From NCBI GenBank assembly GCA_947095535.1, contig OX352772.1, positions 49,557,445 to 49,621,444 on the forward strand: a stretch of 64,000 nucleotides of DNA, read 5' to 3'. The notes under the pieces are model-generated. The model made no database searches. It was not told the DNA's origin and saw only the letters and a program-made list of their open reading frames with translations. The translations under genes and the position numbers were made by a program. The first letter of the stretch is position 1. Each line of letters opens with the position of its first letter. The stretch is from Poecilobothrus nobilitatus. Its lineage: Eukaryota > Arthropoda > Insecta > Diptera > Dolichopodidae. Below, piece by piece: positions 38,840 to 49,888 of the stretch.

Positions 38840-40920
38840 ACAATATAATCAATAAAAAAAGACAGATAAAAGAAAGATGAATTAAATGGTTTCCCAAGTA
38901 TATATGTACATAACATTGATTACATCAATTTTCAAAAAAGGAAAAAAAAACTGTTAATGACATTTTCATTAGTTCAAGTCTATAAAGTCATAATATATAC
39001 ATTGATTGTTGTTTTAGCTAAATTTTCATATAGCATAAAATGAATCATATATTATAAGCTTTGATACTACGTCAATAGTCGAGTGCATTGTTTTCTCATT
39101 TTTTTTTTTTTTATTTAAATATTTTGGGAATATTAAAATTGAAACAGTTTAAAAGGGTATCCATTAAAACAAATAATAAATTTGATCTTAGTAGAGTACA
39201 ATGAAAATTTCCCTAAGGATCTACGATGAAATTTGTATATTGAGATTCATTTTGAGATGACAAAACGCCTTAAGTAGTATTTCTAGATAAAAGTAATAAA
39301 CACAATGTAATCAAACTGTACACATACATATATTAAAAATCTAGATCATTGTACTACTGACTTAATGCATTATCAAATATAATTTATAAAAAAAACCTTG
39401 TAATTTAAAAAAAAAGAAAAAAAAGCCATTTCCAATATTAATATTTTTCCATAAAACATCAACTCTTTTATAGAAAAACAACAACATCATCATAATCATC
39501 ATCATCATTATCAACATAATGAATATTATCAACATTATTATCATTAGTAAAATAAAAACGTTAATATCTTATGTAATATATGTTAAAAGATAGAAATAGA
39601 TCTTGATATATACATATAGGTATTATATACTCTTATGTATATTAATATTTGTGTATATATATAAAATGAAAAACCTTAATTTTTCTTCTTACTTACCTGA
39701 CTTTTAATAAAAATAAGGGATCCAAAATGAAAAAATAAATCTAGAAATATGTACCTACCTATATTCATACAATAAAGATTTTCTTTGATAACGGTTCTCT
39801 TTTATGAAAAATCACTTACATAAAAATAATATAAATTGATACATATATATATGTAACTTTATATAATATGTATGTATATATATAAATATATTTTTTAATT
39901 CTTCAAATATTAAATTGAAGGCTTTATTTCAAAAAGAATAAAATTCATATTTCAAGAAAAATTAGAACACATATATACATATATGTATATATATTATATA
40001 TTTATATTATTCCGTTAGAGTAAGTGGCGACGATAAATACATCCCATTAGCGTTAATAACAAAATATCTACCCTTTTCTTTTTTTTTTGCTGTTGATGAC
40101 TTTTTAATCTAACTATGATTAACATCTTTGTATGGTACCATAATATACACATATATACATATATATATTTGTAGATATGTACATACATATATGTATAATA
40201 TTATTCACAAAGAAAAATCATTTTTAAAAAACATATAATACCAGGTGTCATACAATGATATGTGTGTTAATAGAAATTAAAAAGGTTTTATTTTTCTTTT
40301 GTTTTTTTTTTTTTTTGATAAACATATATATAGGTGTATAAAAAAATGTATATTATATATATATATGTATACTATAAACGGATAAATAAAATACAGATCC
40401 AAAAAAAATGTAAATTCCAAAATATTAAAAATATTAAAAATGCCAAGACAATTTAAAATGTCTATCACACCGTAGTTTAATAAAAAAAGAAACGATAATC
40501 CAAAATTTAAACGAAAATTTCGATCATTCCGTTTTTTTTTTTTTAGAAAAACCAATCTAAAATTCTAAATAGCAAATTTTTATAATATTATACGGAAATA
40601 AAGTATGTCCTTTCCCATTATATTTTATTTAATCGTCAAGTAAAAGTAAATATCACGAACAAAACTTATAAGGAGACAACCGGATATGCAAATTATATTA
40701 TCCAAGAACTATTTTAAGTTTACCTTTAGAAAACTCAATTTCTAGTCTCTTGGAAAAAGAAGACTTCGATTCTCATATTAACTTTTTATTTACCCTTTTT
40801 TATAGATACCTTATAGGAATGGATTCTTATTCTAACGGTATTAAATGCCTCCTCTCAAAACATTCCAAAAAGAAACAAGGAGAGCTTCTGCTGCCTGTAC
40901 CTATATAGTCCAAATTCCCT
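38840..40920. other. AT-rich simple sequence
   Basis: The stretch has TA- and ATATGT-type microsatellites around 39840-40200 and 40320-40370 and an ATC/CAT run near 39480-39545. No gene or named transposon was seen. Confidence 0.5.
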
Positions 40921-40922
40921 AA

Positions 40923-40990
40923 TGGCATAGCACGGCTTATTAAAATTCGTTTGTGATACGAACATGGCGAATTCGAAACCATATGTGTTC
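40923..40990 (+). repeat. tRNA-like relic with an intact anticodon arm
   Basis: TGGCATAGCACGG resembles box A. At 40946-40962 a 5 bp stem (TTCGT/ACGAA) closes a 7-base loop TTGTGAT, giving a GTG (His) anticodon position. GAATTCGAAACC follows as a weak box B, but the T-stem does not pair and no acceptor stem was found. It is most likely a decayed tRNA-derived element. Confidence 0.35.
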
Positions 40991-43753
40991 CCTAGAATAG
41001 CAATGATTATACATAACCACGTGCAAAGATTCAAGGTAAACGTTAATAACTTTGTTCATACTATACCTGCCAATTTCAAATCAATTTTCATTCCCTATAA
41101 CTCAACTTATTTTGACCAGGAGATGCATGAGTAATAAAGGTTGTATAGTCTATTGTTTGCGCAAAAACGGGACATGGTGTTTACTGGGTTAAAGTGCTAT
41201 ACACTCAAAGAGCACTCGTGCTCGTTCCACTACGCTATAGTGTTTCGATGATTCCAACTACTTCCGCAAAAAAAGTCTAAAGCCTAAAATGATTTAAACG
41301 TTCATTAAAACATAGATAAAAAATATTTCACTATATGAGATCTAATCCAAAGGTTGTTTCAGTAAAAATGGTGCGAGAAGCGAAATTTAATCCTAGACTT
41401 TTTAGAAGTTTTTAAATGAGGAAGCACAAACACAAGATAAAAAGATGAAGAAAGAAAGTGAAAGTAAGTAAGAATAACCTTCCCTTGATTTTCTTCTTCA
41501 ATTTTTAATTAAATTGAATAGGATTACAATAAAGTTAGACCCAATGATTCTATAAAAATTATTTAGATCATTGCATTTAGAAGAAAATTTTATTTTTTTA
41601 TTTACTGCAGCGATAGAAAATAAAAAAATCCAAAAAATCTTTTCAATCCAAATTTATAAATAGATATACTTCTATATAAAAAGTAAGCGCAGAAATTTTT
41701 ACCGAAGTAATGAATCCTCTTTAGGAACAGGTAAAATTTCAATAATTGTTTTATTTCATTCATTGTTTTCTCCAAAATTTTAAATTTTACTAAACTCCTT
41801 CAAATCTAATACAAGCAAAGTCTAAAATTTAAATCAATGTAATATTTGTTATTTCGAAATGTAGAAAAGTATCCTGTATTTCCATAATTTTACCATTAAA
41901 ATTAAATGATTGAAAAAATATCAGAAACCTTGACAAAATACATAATATATTATTTAATGTCTTCCTTTTTAGGAAATTCTTTTACATGTCCTTTTTGTTA
42001 GGAAATTCTATTCAATTTCTTTATTAATAGGTATAGGAATAGCTTTACTCAATATATCTAAAGATATATTTTGTTATCATTTAATAAATAAAAATAATTT
42101 ATTTATATGTTCAAGGTTACAAAATAATAAAAAAAATATTTTCCTAAAATTATTAGAAAAGGATTCAAATTTTACAGTATGGTTAAAAAAAATTATAATA
42201 AATCATCCATCCGCTATGTCTTTTTCCAAATAATTATGTAAAATTACTTAATCGACACCGGGACTTTTTTCAATCAAACCAGATCATGAGCCAATAAAAT
42301 AAACTTTGTGTTTTCTTTTTTAGATATGAGCAATCAGAGTTTGTAATTTGTGTTTTTTTATTAAATCGATCTGAATGATTCTGAGAACTGAATATTACGA
42401 TCGGCATAGTAAGTAGCATCCATTTTTAAGACTGTTAATTTACCAAAAGTATGGTGATTAGTATGCTAAACTTTGATTAGACGTCATCTTTTTATATATA
42501 TATGCAATGTAATATATATATACATATATATACAGCGTAATTAATCGAGTTGATATACCATTAATTTTTGTTAGTATTTTATTTCAAAGTGTCTTATGAA
42601 CTTTCTCTAAGTAAATTTATACTTTGGCTATTTTGTATCTAAAAGTCTAACTCTTTTAAGCCGTCCTTTTGTAATCAGATTTTCTATAAGTTCCCTACCA
42701 TATTCATAATATACCATTCCAGATCTTTATGATTTAAAACATATCTGTTTATTTCATCTGTAACTTAGAGATTTTCATAAATTTCTATGAATATGACTAT
42801 TACAAACATAACAGGAACGACCTACCATATTGCGAAAGATTTTATACATTATTTATATATTATTTTCTATATTATTATATGGCTTATTATAACCCCAAAG
42901 TTGAATGTCATACAATCATGCAAGTTTAATTACTTAATGACCCTTTACATCAATAATCTTTTATAATGATGGTTGACTCTTTGTATTATGCATCGTTAAT
43001 TTAGACTTACGACCTAGGAACTAATGATTCATTCTGATTCTGATTTGAAAAACTAAAATTAAATTTACTATGCACAAAGACTTCTTTTTAAATTTTTAAT
43101 TTCTAGAAATTTTATTTAATTTGAACCGTTAAACGTATTTAATTTTTGATAGTTAGATTTATTTTATTAAATTATTTTTCATGAATTCGACTAATTAAAG
43201 TTTTAACTCGATTAATTATCAAAATATGTTTTTTTTTTACTGTTATTTTCCTATATAAATTTTATGTCTCTTACAACACGATTTTTTATTGTTCGCTACC
43301 TTTTCTAAAAATTTATCTATCATATTATGGCGGCAGGTTTAACGCTAGAAATAATTTTAAAAAATAAACTGTTGTTAAAAAAAGTTCTAATCAAGAAAAA
43401 TATTTATAGATACTATTTTCTATTCTCTTAAAGAATTATAATAAATTAACCTTTTAAGTACTAATTCTTATTTTTTTCTTAAAAAGAGGAGAAAAGGGAG
43501 GTACTATATCATAAATTCGAAAGTCATAAGTACGAGATCATGGAGGACACAAAGAACAAAAAAATCAAAATTCTACATATTATATATATATATATATGCA
43601 TATATTCTGGGAAAAAGTGTATAACCCTCATTTTGTAACCATATTTCCCTTTTCTAAAAATAAATTTTTCCTTTTTATTGTTTTGTGCTATATATTTTCG
43701 AGAAAAAGGGATATATTTGCCATATTTTAAAATCCTATTTTGTTTAATTAAAC
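40991..43753. other. AT-rich non-coding stretch
   Basis: No gene was recognised. Minus-strand TAGCGTAGTGGAACGAGCAC at about 41215-41235 resembles box A of a tRNA-like element but no box B follows at the right distance. Part of a dispersed-repeat unit lies at 43575-43730. Confidence 0.45.
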
Positions 43754-43768
43754 AAATTATAATAAACT

Positions 43769-43949
43769 AGAGGCCTCGGTAGCCTAGTGGGTAAGAACGA
43801 ATAAAATACGCTGTAAACATCGAGGGAGTGTGGGTTCGAATCCCATACACGTCGTAAGAGTTATTCCTCCTTACGACATTTACAGCCACGCCTGAACAGG
43901 AAAAAATGTGTAATTTTCTGAGCAGGCAGAGAAATGCATATAAAAATAA
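43769..43949 (+). mobile_element. tRNA-derived SINE with perfect target duplication
   Basis: The head reads GGCCTCGGTAGCCTAGTGGG (box A region) and about 60 bases later GGGTTCGAATCCCATAC (box B). The body contains CGTAAGAGTTATTCCTCC and GCCACGCCTGAACAGG, and the tail has GCAGAGAAATGCAT and A-rich sequence. AAATTATAATAAACT is repeated exactly at 43754-43768 and 43950-43964, a 15 bp duplication that points to LINE-driven insertion fairly recently. Confidence 0.93.
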
Positions 43950-44049
43950 AAATTATAATAAACTGACTTAATTGGATCGTATTTTCCAATTCGAATTCTT
44001 GGAAGGTTCTTACTTTTAAAATATGTTTGTAAAAAACATAATCAAGAAA

Positions 44050-44107
44050 GAAAAATTTCGAACTCTGATTTTTTAACGATAACAAAATCAGAGTTAGAAA
44101 TTTTTTC
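44050..44107. repeat. Hairpin with about 20 bp arms
   Basis: AAAATTTCGAACTCTGATTTT is followed after about 11 bases by a near reverse complement, AAAATCAGAGTTAGAAATTTT. It lies at the left of a compact cluster of inverted and direct repeats (44050-44519). Confidence 0.65.
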
Positions 44108-44199
44108 CAGAAGATGTAATAATAGTTACGCTCTTCTTTTTTTTTTAATTTTCGAACTTTAATCATTTTCATGCGATACAAGTTTCGCACTTCATGACA

Positions 44200-44311
44200 C
44201 AAGTGCGAAAATCTTAAAATGATATGAATACAAATTTAATTTTTTTTGTATTATGTCATGTGTCATATGTGACAAGTGCGAAAATCTAAAAATGACATGA
44301 ATACGAATTTA
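44200..44311. repeat. Direct repeats of a CAAGTGCGAAAATC unit
   Basis: ACAAGTGCGAAAATCT followed by a TGAxATGAATACxAATTTA segment occurs at about 44200-44240 and again at 44271-44311. A related piece, TTCGAAAATCAAAAAAGACA, recurs within the adjoining long hairpin. The set looks like a small decayed foldback element. Confidence 0.6.
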
Positions 44312-44349
44312 TTTCTTTTGTTTTTTTTCGTACTTAGTCTTAGGGATAT

Positions 44350-44519
44350 CCAAAAGAATTATCCTTTTTCGACGCTCCGTCATAAATTCGAAAATCAAAA
44401 AAGACATAATTACGAAATAAATGCTGTGACAAACAATATGACGAAATTTTTCTCGTACTTATGTCATTTTTGATTTTTGAATTTATGACGTAGCGCCGAA
44501 AAAGGATAATTCCATTTGG
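44350..44519. repeat. Long foldback, arms about 62 bp
   Basis: The left arm (about 44350-44412) contains AATTATCCTTTTTCGACGCT and CGTCATAAATTCGAAAATCA. The right arm (about 44457-44519) is its reverse complement with roughly nine positions in ten matching, including GGCGCTACGTCATAAATTC. The centre is about 45 bases. No convincing flanking duplication was seen. Overlapping frames on both strands (44276-44473, 44340-44537) are a consequence of the inverted repeat. Confidence 0.75.
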
Positions 44520-45405
44520 AAATTTACTGTGTACCAAAATACTTCGATTAAATTAAAAAACTTAAGCAAAATATCTCAAAAAATACTGTTCTATAATAAA
44601 GTAATTCTTAGTTCTGGACCAGAATAGTATCTATAGGTAATTTGTACAACGATCAAATAATTTTCTATTTATTTTTTTTTCTTGTTTTTTTTTAATCCTT
44701 TATAAAGAATACTTACTATATTTATAAATTATAATATTCTATTAAATATGTATACATTTAAAAATAATAATAATATTCTTTATTATTAAAAAAAAAACAA
44801 AAAAAAAGAAAAACAAAAAACTTATAATATAAAAATTTTTTTTTTTGCCTTATTTTGAACTTATATAAAATATTATATAAAATAAAAAAGGAAAAAAAAA
44901 ACAAAAAAAGGTCGAAATTAATATATTATATCAGATTGAGGACTCAAGATTCAGGATTTAAATATGCTCCTTTTTTGTTTAACAACAAAATAACAAAAAT
45001 TAATTCTATAGAATCATTATCATTTTAAACATTATTTCAAATTGAAATCAATATACATATGTATATGTATGTATATAATATAGAAGGATATTATATATTA
45101 TAAGATGTATGTCACTATATATAAAAAAGTTCAAACATAATCAGGATCAAAAGGCATCATCTTAGCAAATTTTTGTTAAACACTTCTATACGTCATTGCG
45201 TATTATTCAAAAAACAAAAATTTTTTTTTTAACGTGGATATCATACGGATATGCAGATATAGAGATACTCATATACGTAGATTGAGTCATAGAGATACAT
45301 ACTCATATAATTAATTTTTTTAAAGGGTATAATATAAAATTTCCTTTTTTAATTTGTCTCATTTATACATATTATATAAGTTGCTTTTTTTGTTAAATTT
45401 TCACA
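44520..45405. other. AT-rich simple sequence
   Basis: No gene or named element was seen; A- and T-runs and short TA tracts dominate. Confidence 0.5.
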
Positions 45406-45409
45406 TATA

Positions 45410-46240
45410 CTTTTTAGCACATTTCTAAAAAAAATTGAAAAAATGTGCCTATTAATTTTACTCTGTCCATCCGTCTGTTCGTCTGTTTACAAAACTTCTA
45501 CACCGTTAAGGGTAGAGAAAAACAATTTTAACTATGGTCTATAAAAAAGACCATAGGTCTTTATGAGGTAGGTCTCATAAAAAAATTAATGTTGTAGAAC
45601 AATTTTACATATAGCCCTATCCATTATGGCGAGCTGCAGCCCCTCCAACTTTGGAAAAGCCCTATTTTTAAATACATATATCTCATGTTCTACCTAACAC
45701 TTTTTCAATCTGAAAACGCCATTCCACAGGATTTCTTTTTACCTTTATAAATCAATATCAAAATTATACAATTTTTTTTTAATTTAGTATTTAAATTTAC
45801 CGTTATGTGAAAACCAAATTTTGCATGATTTTTCTACCTTCATAACTCCGGTACGCTTTGAGATAGGAACTTGAAATTCTAAGACAGGAAAGAACTTTTG
45901 GAATTAGCATAAGTTTTCTCAGAAATTTTTTTTGTTTAAGACCCATTAGGGCTCAAAAATTGAAAATATACTATTTTTAGACACCTGTAACTTAGGTACC
46001 TGTACAAATTTTTCTTCGGCAAAACATAAAAATTAAAGCTTCAGTAATATATTTTTACGCGCATTAACGATTTTTCTTAGTTATATAGAATTCCGGATTT
46101 ACAGCCCCTGAAAATTGTAAAAAAGTCCTATTTTCATATTTTTTCTTATATGATATTTTCAAATTTTGGTGCAAGTCACAATTCTAAACAGTTTGTATTC
46201 TTTTGGAAATGTGCGCTTTTAAAAACCATTGGTTTATATT
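45410..46240 (-). mobile_element. Relic related to the (GACG)n fly element
   Basis: It shares order and sequence with 19911-20700: CTGTCCATCCGTCTGTTCGT, an AAACTTCTACACCGTTAAGG block, GTAGGTCTCATAAAAAAATT, TAAAAATTAAAGCTTCAGTA and TTACGCGCATTAACG. AGCACATTT...AAATGTGCCT at the left edge forms a small hairpin. No coding capacity was seen. Confidence 0.55.
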
Positions 46241-47485
46241 CTGCCTTGTTTTTTAAACATATTACATATTTATACATTTTTAAATGTAAATAATGGTGTT
46301 TGTGTAATTTTGCTCTAAATACAATTAGCCAAAATGTCAATTACATATAATCAATCAATTAATTCTTATATAATAATGGGAGGTCAATTTGGTTTATCTG
46401 AGTTTACATCAAATATCATATTTCAAAAAAAACAAAAGTCTCACAAAACAAAAATTTTATCCAAAATTGTTAAACCAGGTTAAATTCTAAGATAAACCTA
46501 AGGAATTGTGTAACAGCAAATTAAAGATTTATGCAATGCTGAATTTTGCACAAAAATTTAGTTTTAAATTTAAAATTTCGGAAAATGTTTCGAAGTTTCG
46601 TGGAAAAACTTTAATAATTGTATACTCTCAAATGGTTTGTTGTGATTTATATTCTTAGAATTGTAATCAAAACTAAGATTGTATTATTTTATTTAGATTA
46701 AAAGAATTGTAACCAAGTTAGTGTTATAATAACTACATCTAATATTTATATTTAAATTTTCTTGTTTTTGTAAATTCCCAGCCTAATCCTTTCAATCAAA
46801 TTCATTGGTTTTTGTCAACTCAATTCCAATTCTTGTATGTTGCTCTAGATTCTAGACGATATGTTGTATATATCCTTCTCATACAACATTTTCTTCATGG
46901 ATTTCATTCAAATACTTGTCTACCTATTGTGTATTCCAGTTAGCACAACGTTTGCGGCCTATCCATCTTCATTTTCACATTTATATCATCTATATGATAA
47001 TAGATATTCTTGTCCAGTGATTCCCCATTGATTGACTGTTACTTATTATTCTGGGTCAAAAAATTTTATATATTCTAACAGTGGATTATTTTGATGTTGT
47101 TTATGTTTATGTTCATAAAATCTCTCTAGCGTATTGATTAGTTTATACAGTTGCTGAAATCCTCATTTTTCTGTTTCTTGCCAGAATAGAAAGTTCCCAT
47201 ATCCCAAAAGCTAGTCAAGCATTTGTCAACTTGCTTTTTATATTCTGTTTTACACAGTTACCTGCTAAAATCCTGCCTAGATAATTAAAATAGAGCACAT
47301 CTTCTAATGGAATATTCTCTAGGGATATGAGTGTTTTATTTTTTCAATAATTTCAGAGGAATTTTGTTTTAAATTGAAAATTTACTTAAAAAATTTATTT
47401 AACTAAAACACTGTATGATTACATTATGGAAATAATTAATTAAACTTTTTAGTATAAGTACAAATTTTTACTTAAATAAAAAAAA
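46241..47485. other. Non-coding stretch, nothing recognised
   Basis: AT-rich, with somewhat more mixed composition at 46780-47340 but no open frame of note and no repeat match that I could see. Confidence 0.45.
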
Positions 47486-49066
47486 AACGAGGAAGAATAC
47501 AGTTGACTTTGTCAACTCTTAGATACCCGTACGAACCGTTAGTATGTTCACAGCCTGTCACTCTGCTTAATATATTATTTTTTTAATATTTTAGTATTTT
47601 AAAATAATTTGGGTGAATTTTATAATTTCTAAAACTATGTGTTGTACATATATTCAAACTATATGTTTATATGTACATTCTTCAAAAGCAGATTCTAACC
47701 TTCCACATAACGATTATCAATCCAAAACTTTTTCAAATATTCTATAGTACCATTTAATACTAAGCGGTAAATGTATATTAAATTTACTTAGTACAAAATA
47801 ATAAATATAATTTTAAATATTATATTATATTATATTTAAATATTCCATTGACAGAATAATTTCTTATAAGTACAATAAAATACATATATATATGTAAATA
47901 CGGCGCTATATAATATACATATATACTCTTATCATTCACTCACTAGTGACATATACCATATGTAAATAAACATGATATTATATAAGTATATATATATATC
48001 AATATCATATAAATAAAAATTCTTCAAGCAACCGTTATGTTGTTTATTTATTTACATTTTAATGTACTACGCATTATATCCTCAACAATTTCAAATTATC
48101 GAGTAAAACAAATGCAAAAAATTTGTTGAAGAAATTTGTTAGAAAATTTGAAAAATCAAGTAACACTTTCGTCAATTATAAAGTAACCCTATATTATTAA
48201 AAAAAGTTGTTAACAGAAATAAGAGTATAATGTTGAAGCTTTAATTTTTGTGTATTACTTCAAAAAAATTTTAACGGGTGTTCAAGTTACAGGTGTTTAA
48301 AAAAAGGAAATTTTCAGCTTTTGACCCCTTACAGCTCCTAAACGGGAGGCGATACAAAAAAAATTTCTGAAATGACTCATACTTATTTTCAAAGATCTAA
48401 CTTCTGTCAAAATTTCAAATTTCCAACTTAAACCGTTTAAAAGATAGAGGGGTTAAAGGATTTTGCAAAATTTGAGTTTCGCATAACGGTAAATTAAGAC
48501 ACCGTATGCCACAAATATATATTTATTGTATATATACTTTTAAAGCTGATAAAAGTAGTAATCGTTTGACGTTTTCAAAATGAAGATATACCTTATACAA
48601 CTTGTGCTATAACAATTTAAATATAGAGCTTTTTTGAACCTTTGGGGAGCTGTAGCTCCGTAACGGGTGAGGCTACAAAAAAAAGTTATAAAAAATAAAA
48701 TTAATATTTTTGTGAGATCTATCAGCAGTTAAAATTTCATAGCTCTATTTCAAAAAAAATGTGGGGATCTAAAAGTTATGTGTTCGAGAGCTACCTTAAG
48801 GTTTGGTCCTAACTCAACCAAAAAAAATGGGGAACCTACAAATTACTCCAAGAATATTTTGTGTAAATTTCAAGATTCTAGCTTTCTTAGTTTTTGAGTT
48901 AGCGTGCTGACGGACGGACGGACGGACGGACGGACATGGCTCAAAAGTCTTAGAATTTTTTTCTGATCCGATCCATACCTTTGAAGGTATATCTAGCTCG
49001 CTTATTTCGAGGTGTTACAAACGGAGGAGTAATTTTATTATACCCGATCCTATCGTACGGGTATAA
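47486..49066 (+). mobile_element. mini-me/DINE-like (GACG)n element, copy B
   Basis: This is the best copy of the family. It opens with AACGAGGAAGAATACAGTTG, GACTTTGTCAACTC and TTAGATACCCGTACGAACCG. Near the right end is an uninterrupted GACG run (48909-48935), ACATGGCTCAAAAGTC, TGATCCGATCCATACC, ATCTAGCTCGC and GGTGTTACAAACGG. It closes with a hairpin TTATACCCG...CGGGTATAA (49038-49066). The interior at 48220-48500 is shared with the relics at 32.9 and 19.9 kb. The total of about 1.58 kb is twice copy A, so it likely contains a further insertion or a longer body. No transposase or Rep/Helicase frame was seen. Confidence 0.7.
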
Positions 49067-49690
49067 AGATAATTATTTTGAATTTTGAATGAAAAGGATT
49101 TGAAATTTTGTGTTTTTTTTTTTTGATTGTAAAAAGCGTGTGTGGACTTTTTTTTTTACATTTTTTATTCATCAAACAGAGCAGTTTTATTAGGTAAGAA
49201 AAAGTTTAAGATGTTAACTAAATAAAATGAGAAGAAAGAAAATGTTAAAAATAAATAAATAAATTAATTTTGAAATGGGTTAAAAAAAATTATAAATGTG
49301 AAAAATTAAAAATTAAGAATATCTAATTGAAAAGGATTTGTTTTGATGTTTTTAATATTTTTATTTTCTTTCAAAAAAAAACAACATTTTTGTTTTTTAA
49401 ATGTTTTCACACCAAGTTCATCCCTAATTTTTTCTACAATAGAGAAGCTGATAATAAATGACTGCTTTCTTAATCAATTTAACATTATATATATATATTA
49501 CCGTATTAATAGTGTAACACTGTAACCACTTGTGTAACACTCTTAATAGTGGAGCCGTTTTTCTATAAATCACTTATTTACGAAATAAAAGTTAAATCTA
49601 TTGAAGACACAAACCAATTTACAATAATTCTCTATTCTTAATACCACAGCAATCATTAATTGACACGTTAAATGTATGAATATGCGAATA
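49067..49690. other. AT-rich spacer
   Basis: No gene was recognised. A short duplication, CACTTGTGTAACACTCTTAATAG-like versus TATTAATAGTGTAACACTGT, lies near 49500-49550. Confidence 0.4.
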
Positions 49691-49702
49691 TATGAATAAG
49701 TT

Positions 49703-49888
49703 TTTTTTTTTTTTAATGCATTTCTCTGCCACATAAATGTGCAATTACACAGCCTTTCCTCTTCAGGCGCGGCTGTAAATGTCGTAAGAGGGAATAACTC
49801 TTAGGACATGTGTGGGATTCGAACCCACACTCCCTCGGTGTTTATAGCGTATTTTATACAATCTTATCCACTAGGACACCGAGGCCCC
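49703..49888 (-). mobile_element. tRNA-derived SINE
   Basis: In minus orientation the head is GGGGCCTCGGTGTCCTAGTG, with box B GGGTTCGAATCCCACAC. The body contains GTCCTAAGAGTTATTCCC and GCCGCGCCTGAAGAGG, and the tail CATTTATGTGGCAGAGAAAT runs into an A-run (T-run at 49701-49714). Flanks TGAATAAGTTT (49692 on) and TGAATACAGTTT (49890 on) look like an imperfect target duplication. Confidence 0.9.

Noticed and set aside
38660..38848. Open frames with a GIRTHT motif here and on the minus strand at 60136-60321
   Set aside because: Both are the same tRNA-derived SINE; GIRTHT comes from translating the box B region.
43840..43858. GGGTTCGAATCCCAT as a true tRNA gene
   Set aside because: The tRNA-like head lacks a full cloverleaf and is followed by the SINE body and A-tail, and the same sequence recurs five times.
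44276..44537. Overlapping plus and minus open frames
   Set aside because: They are produced by the long inverted repeat at 44350-44519.
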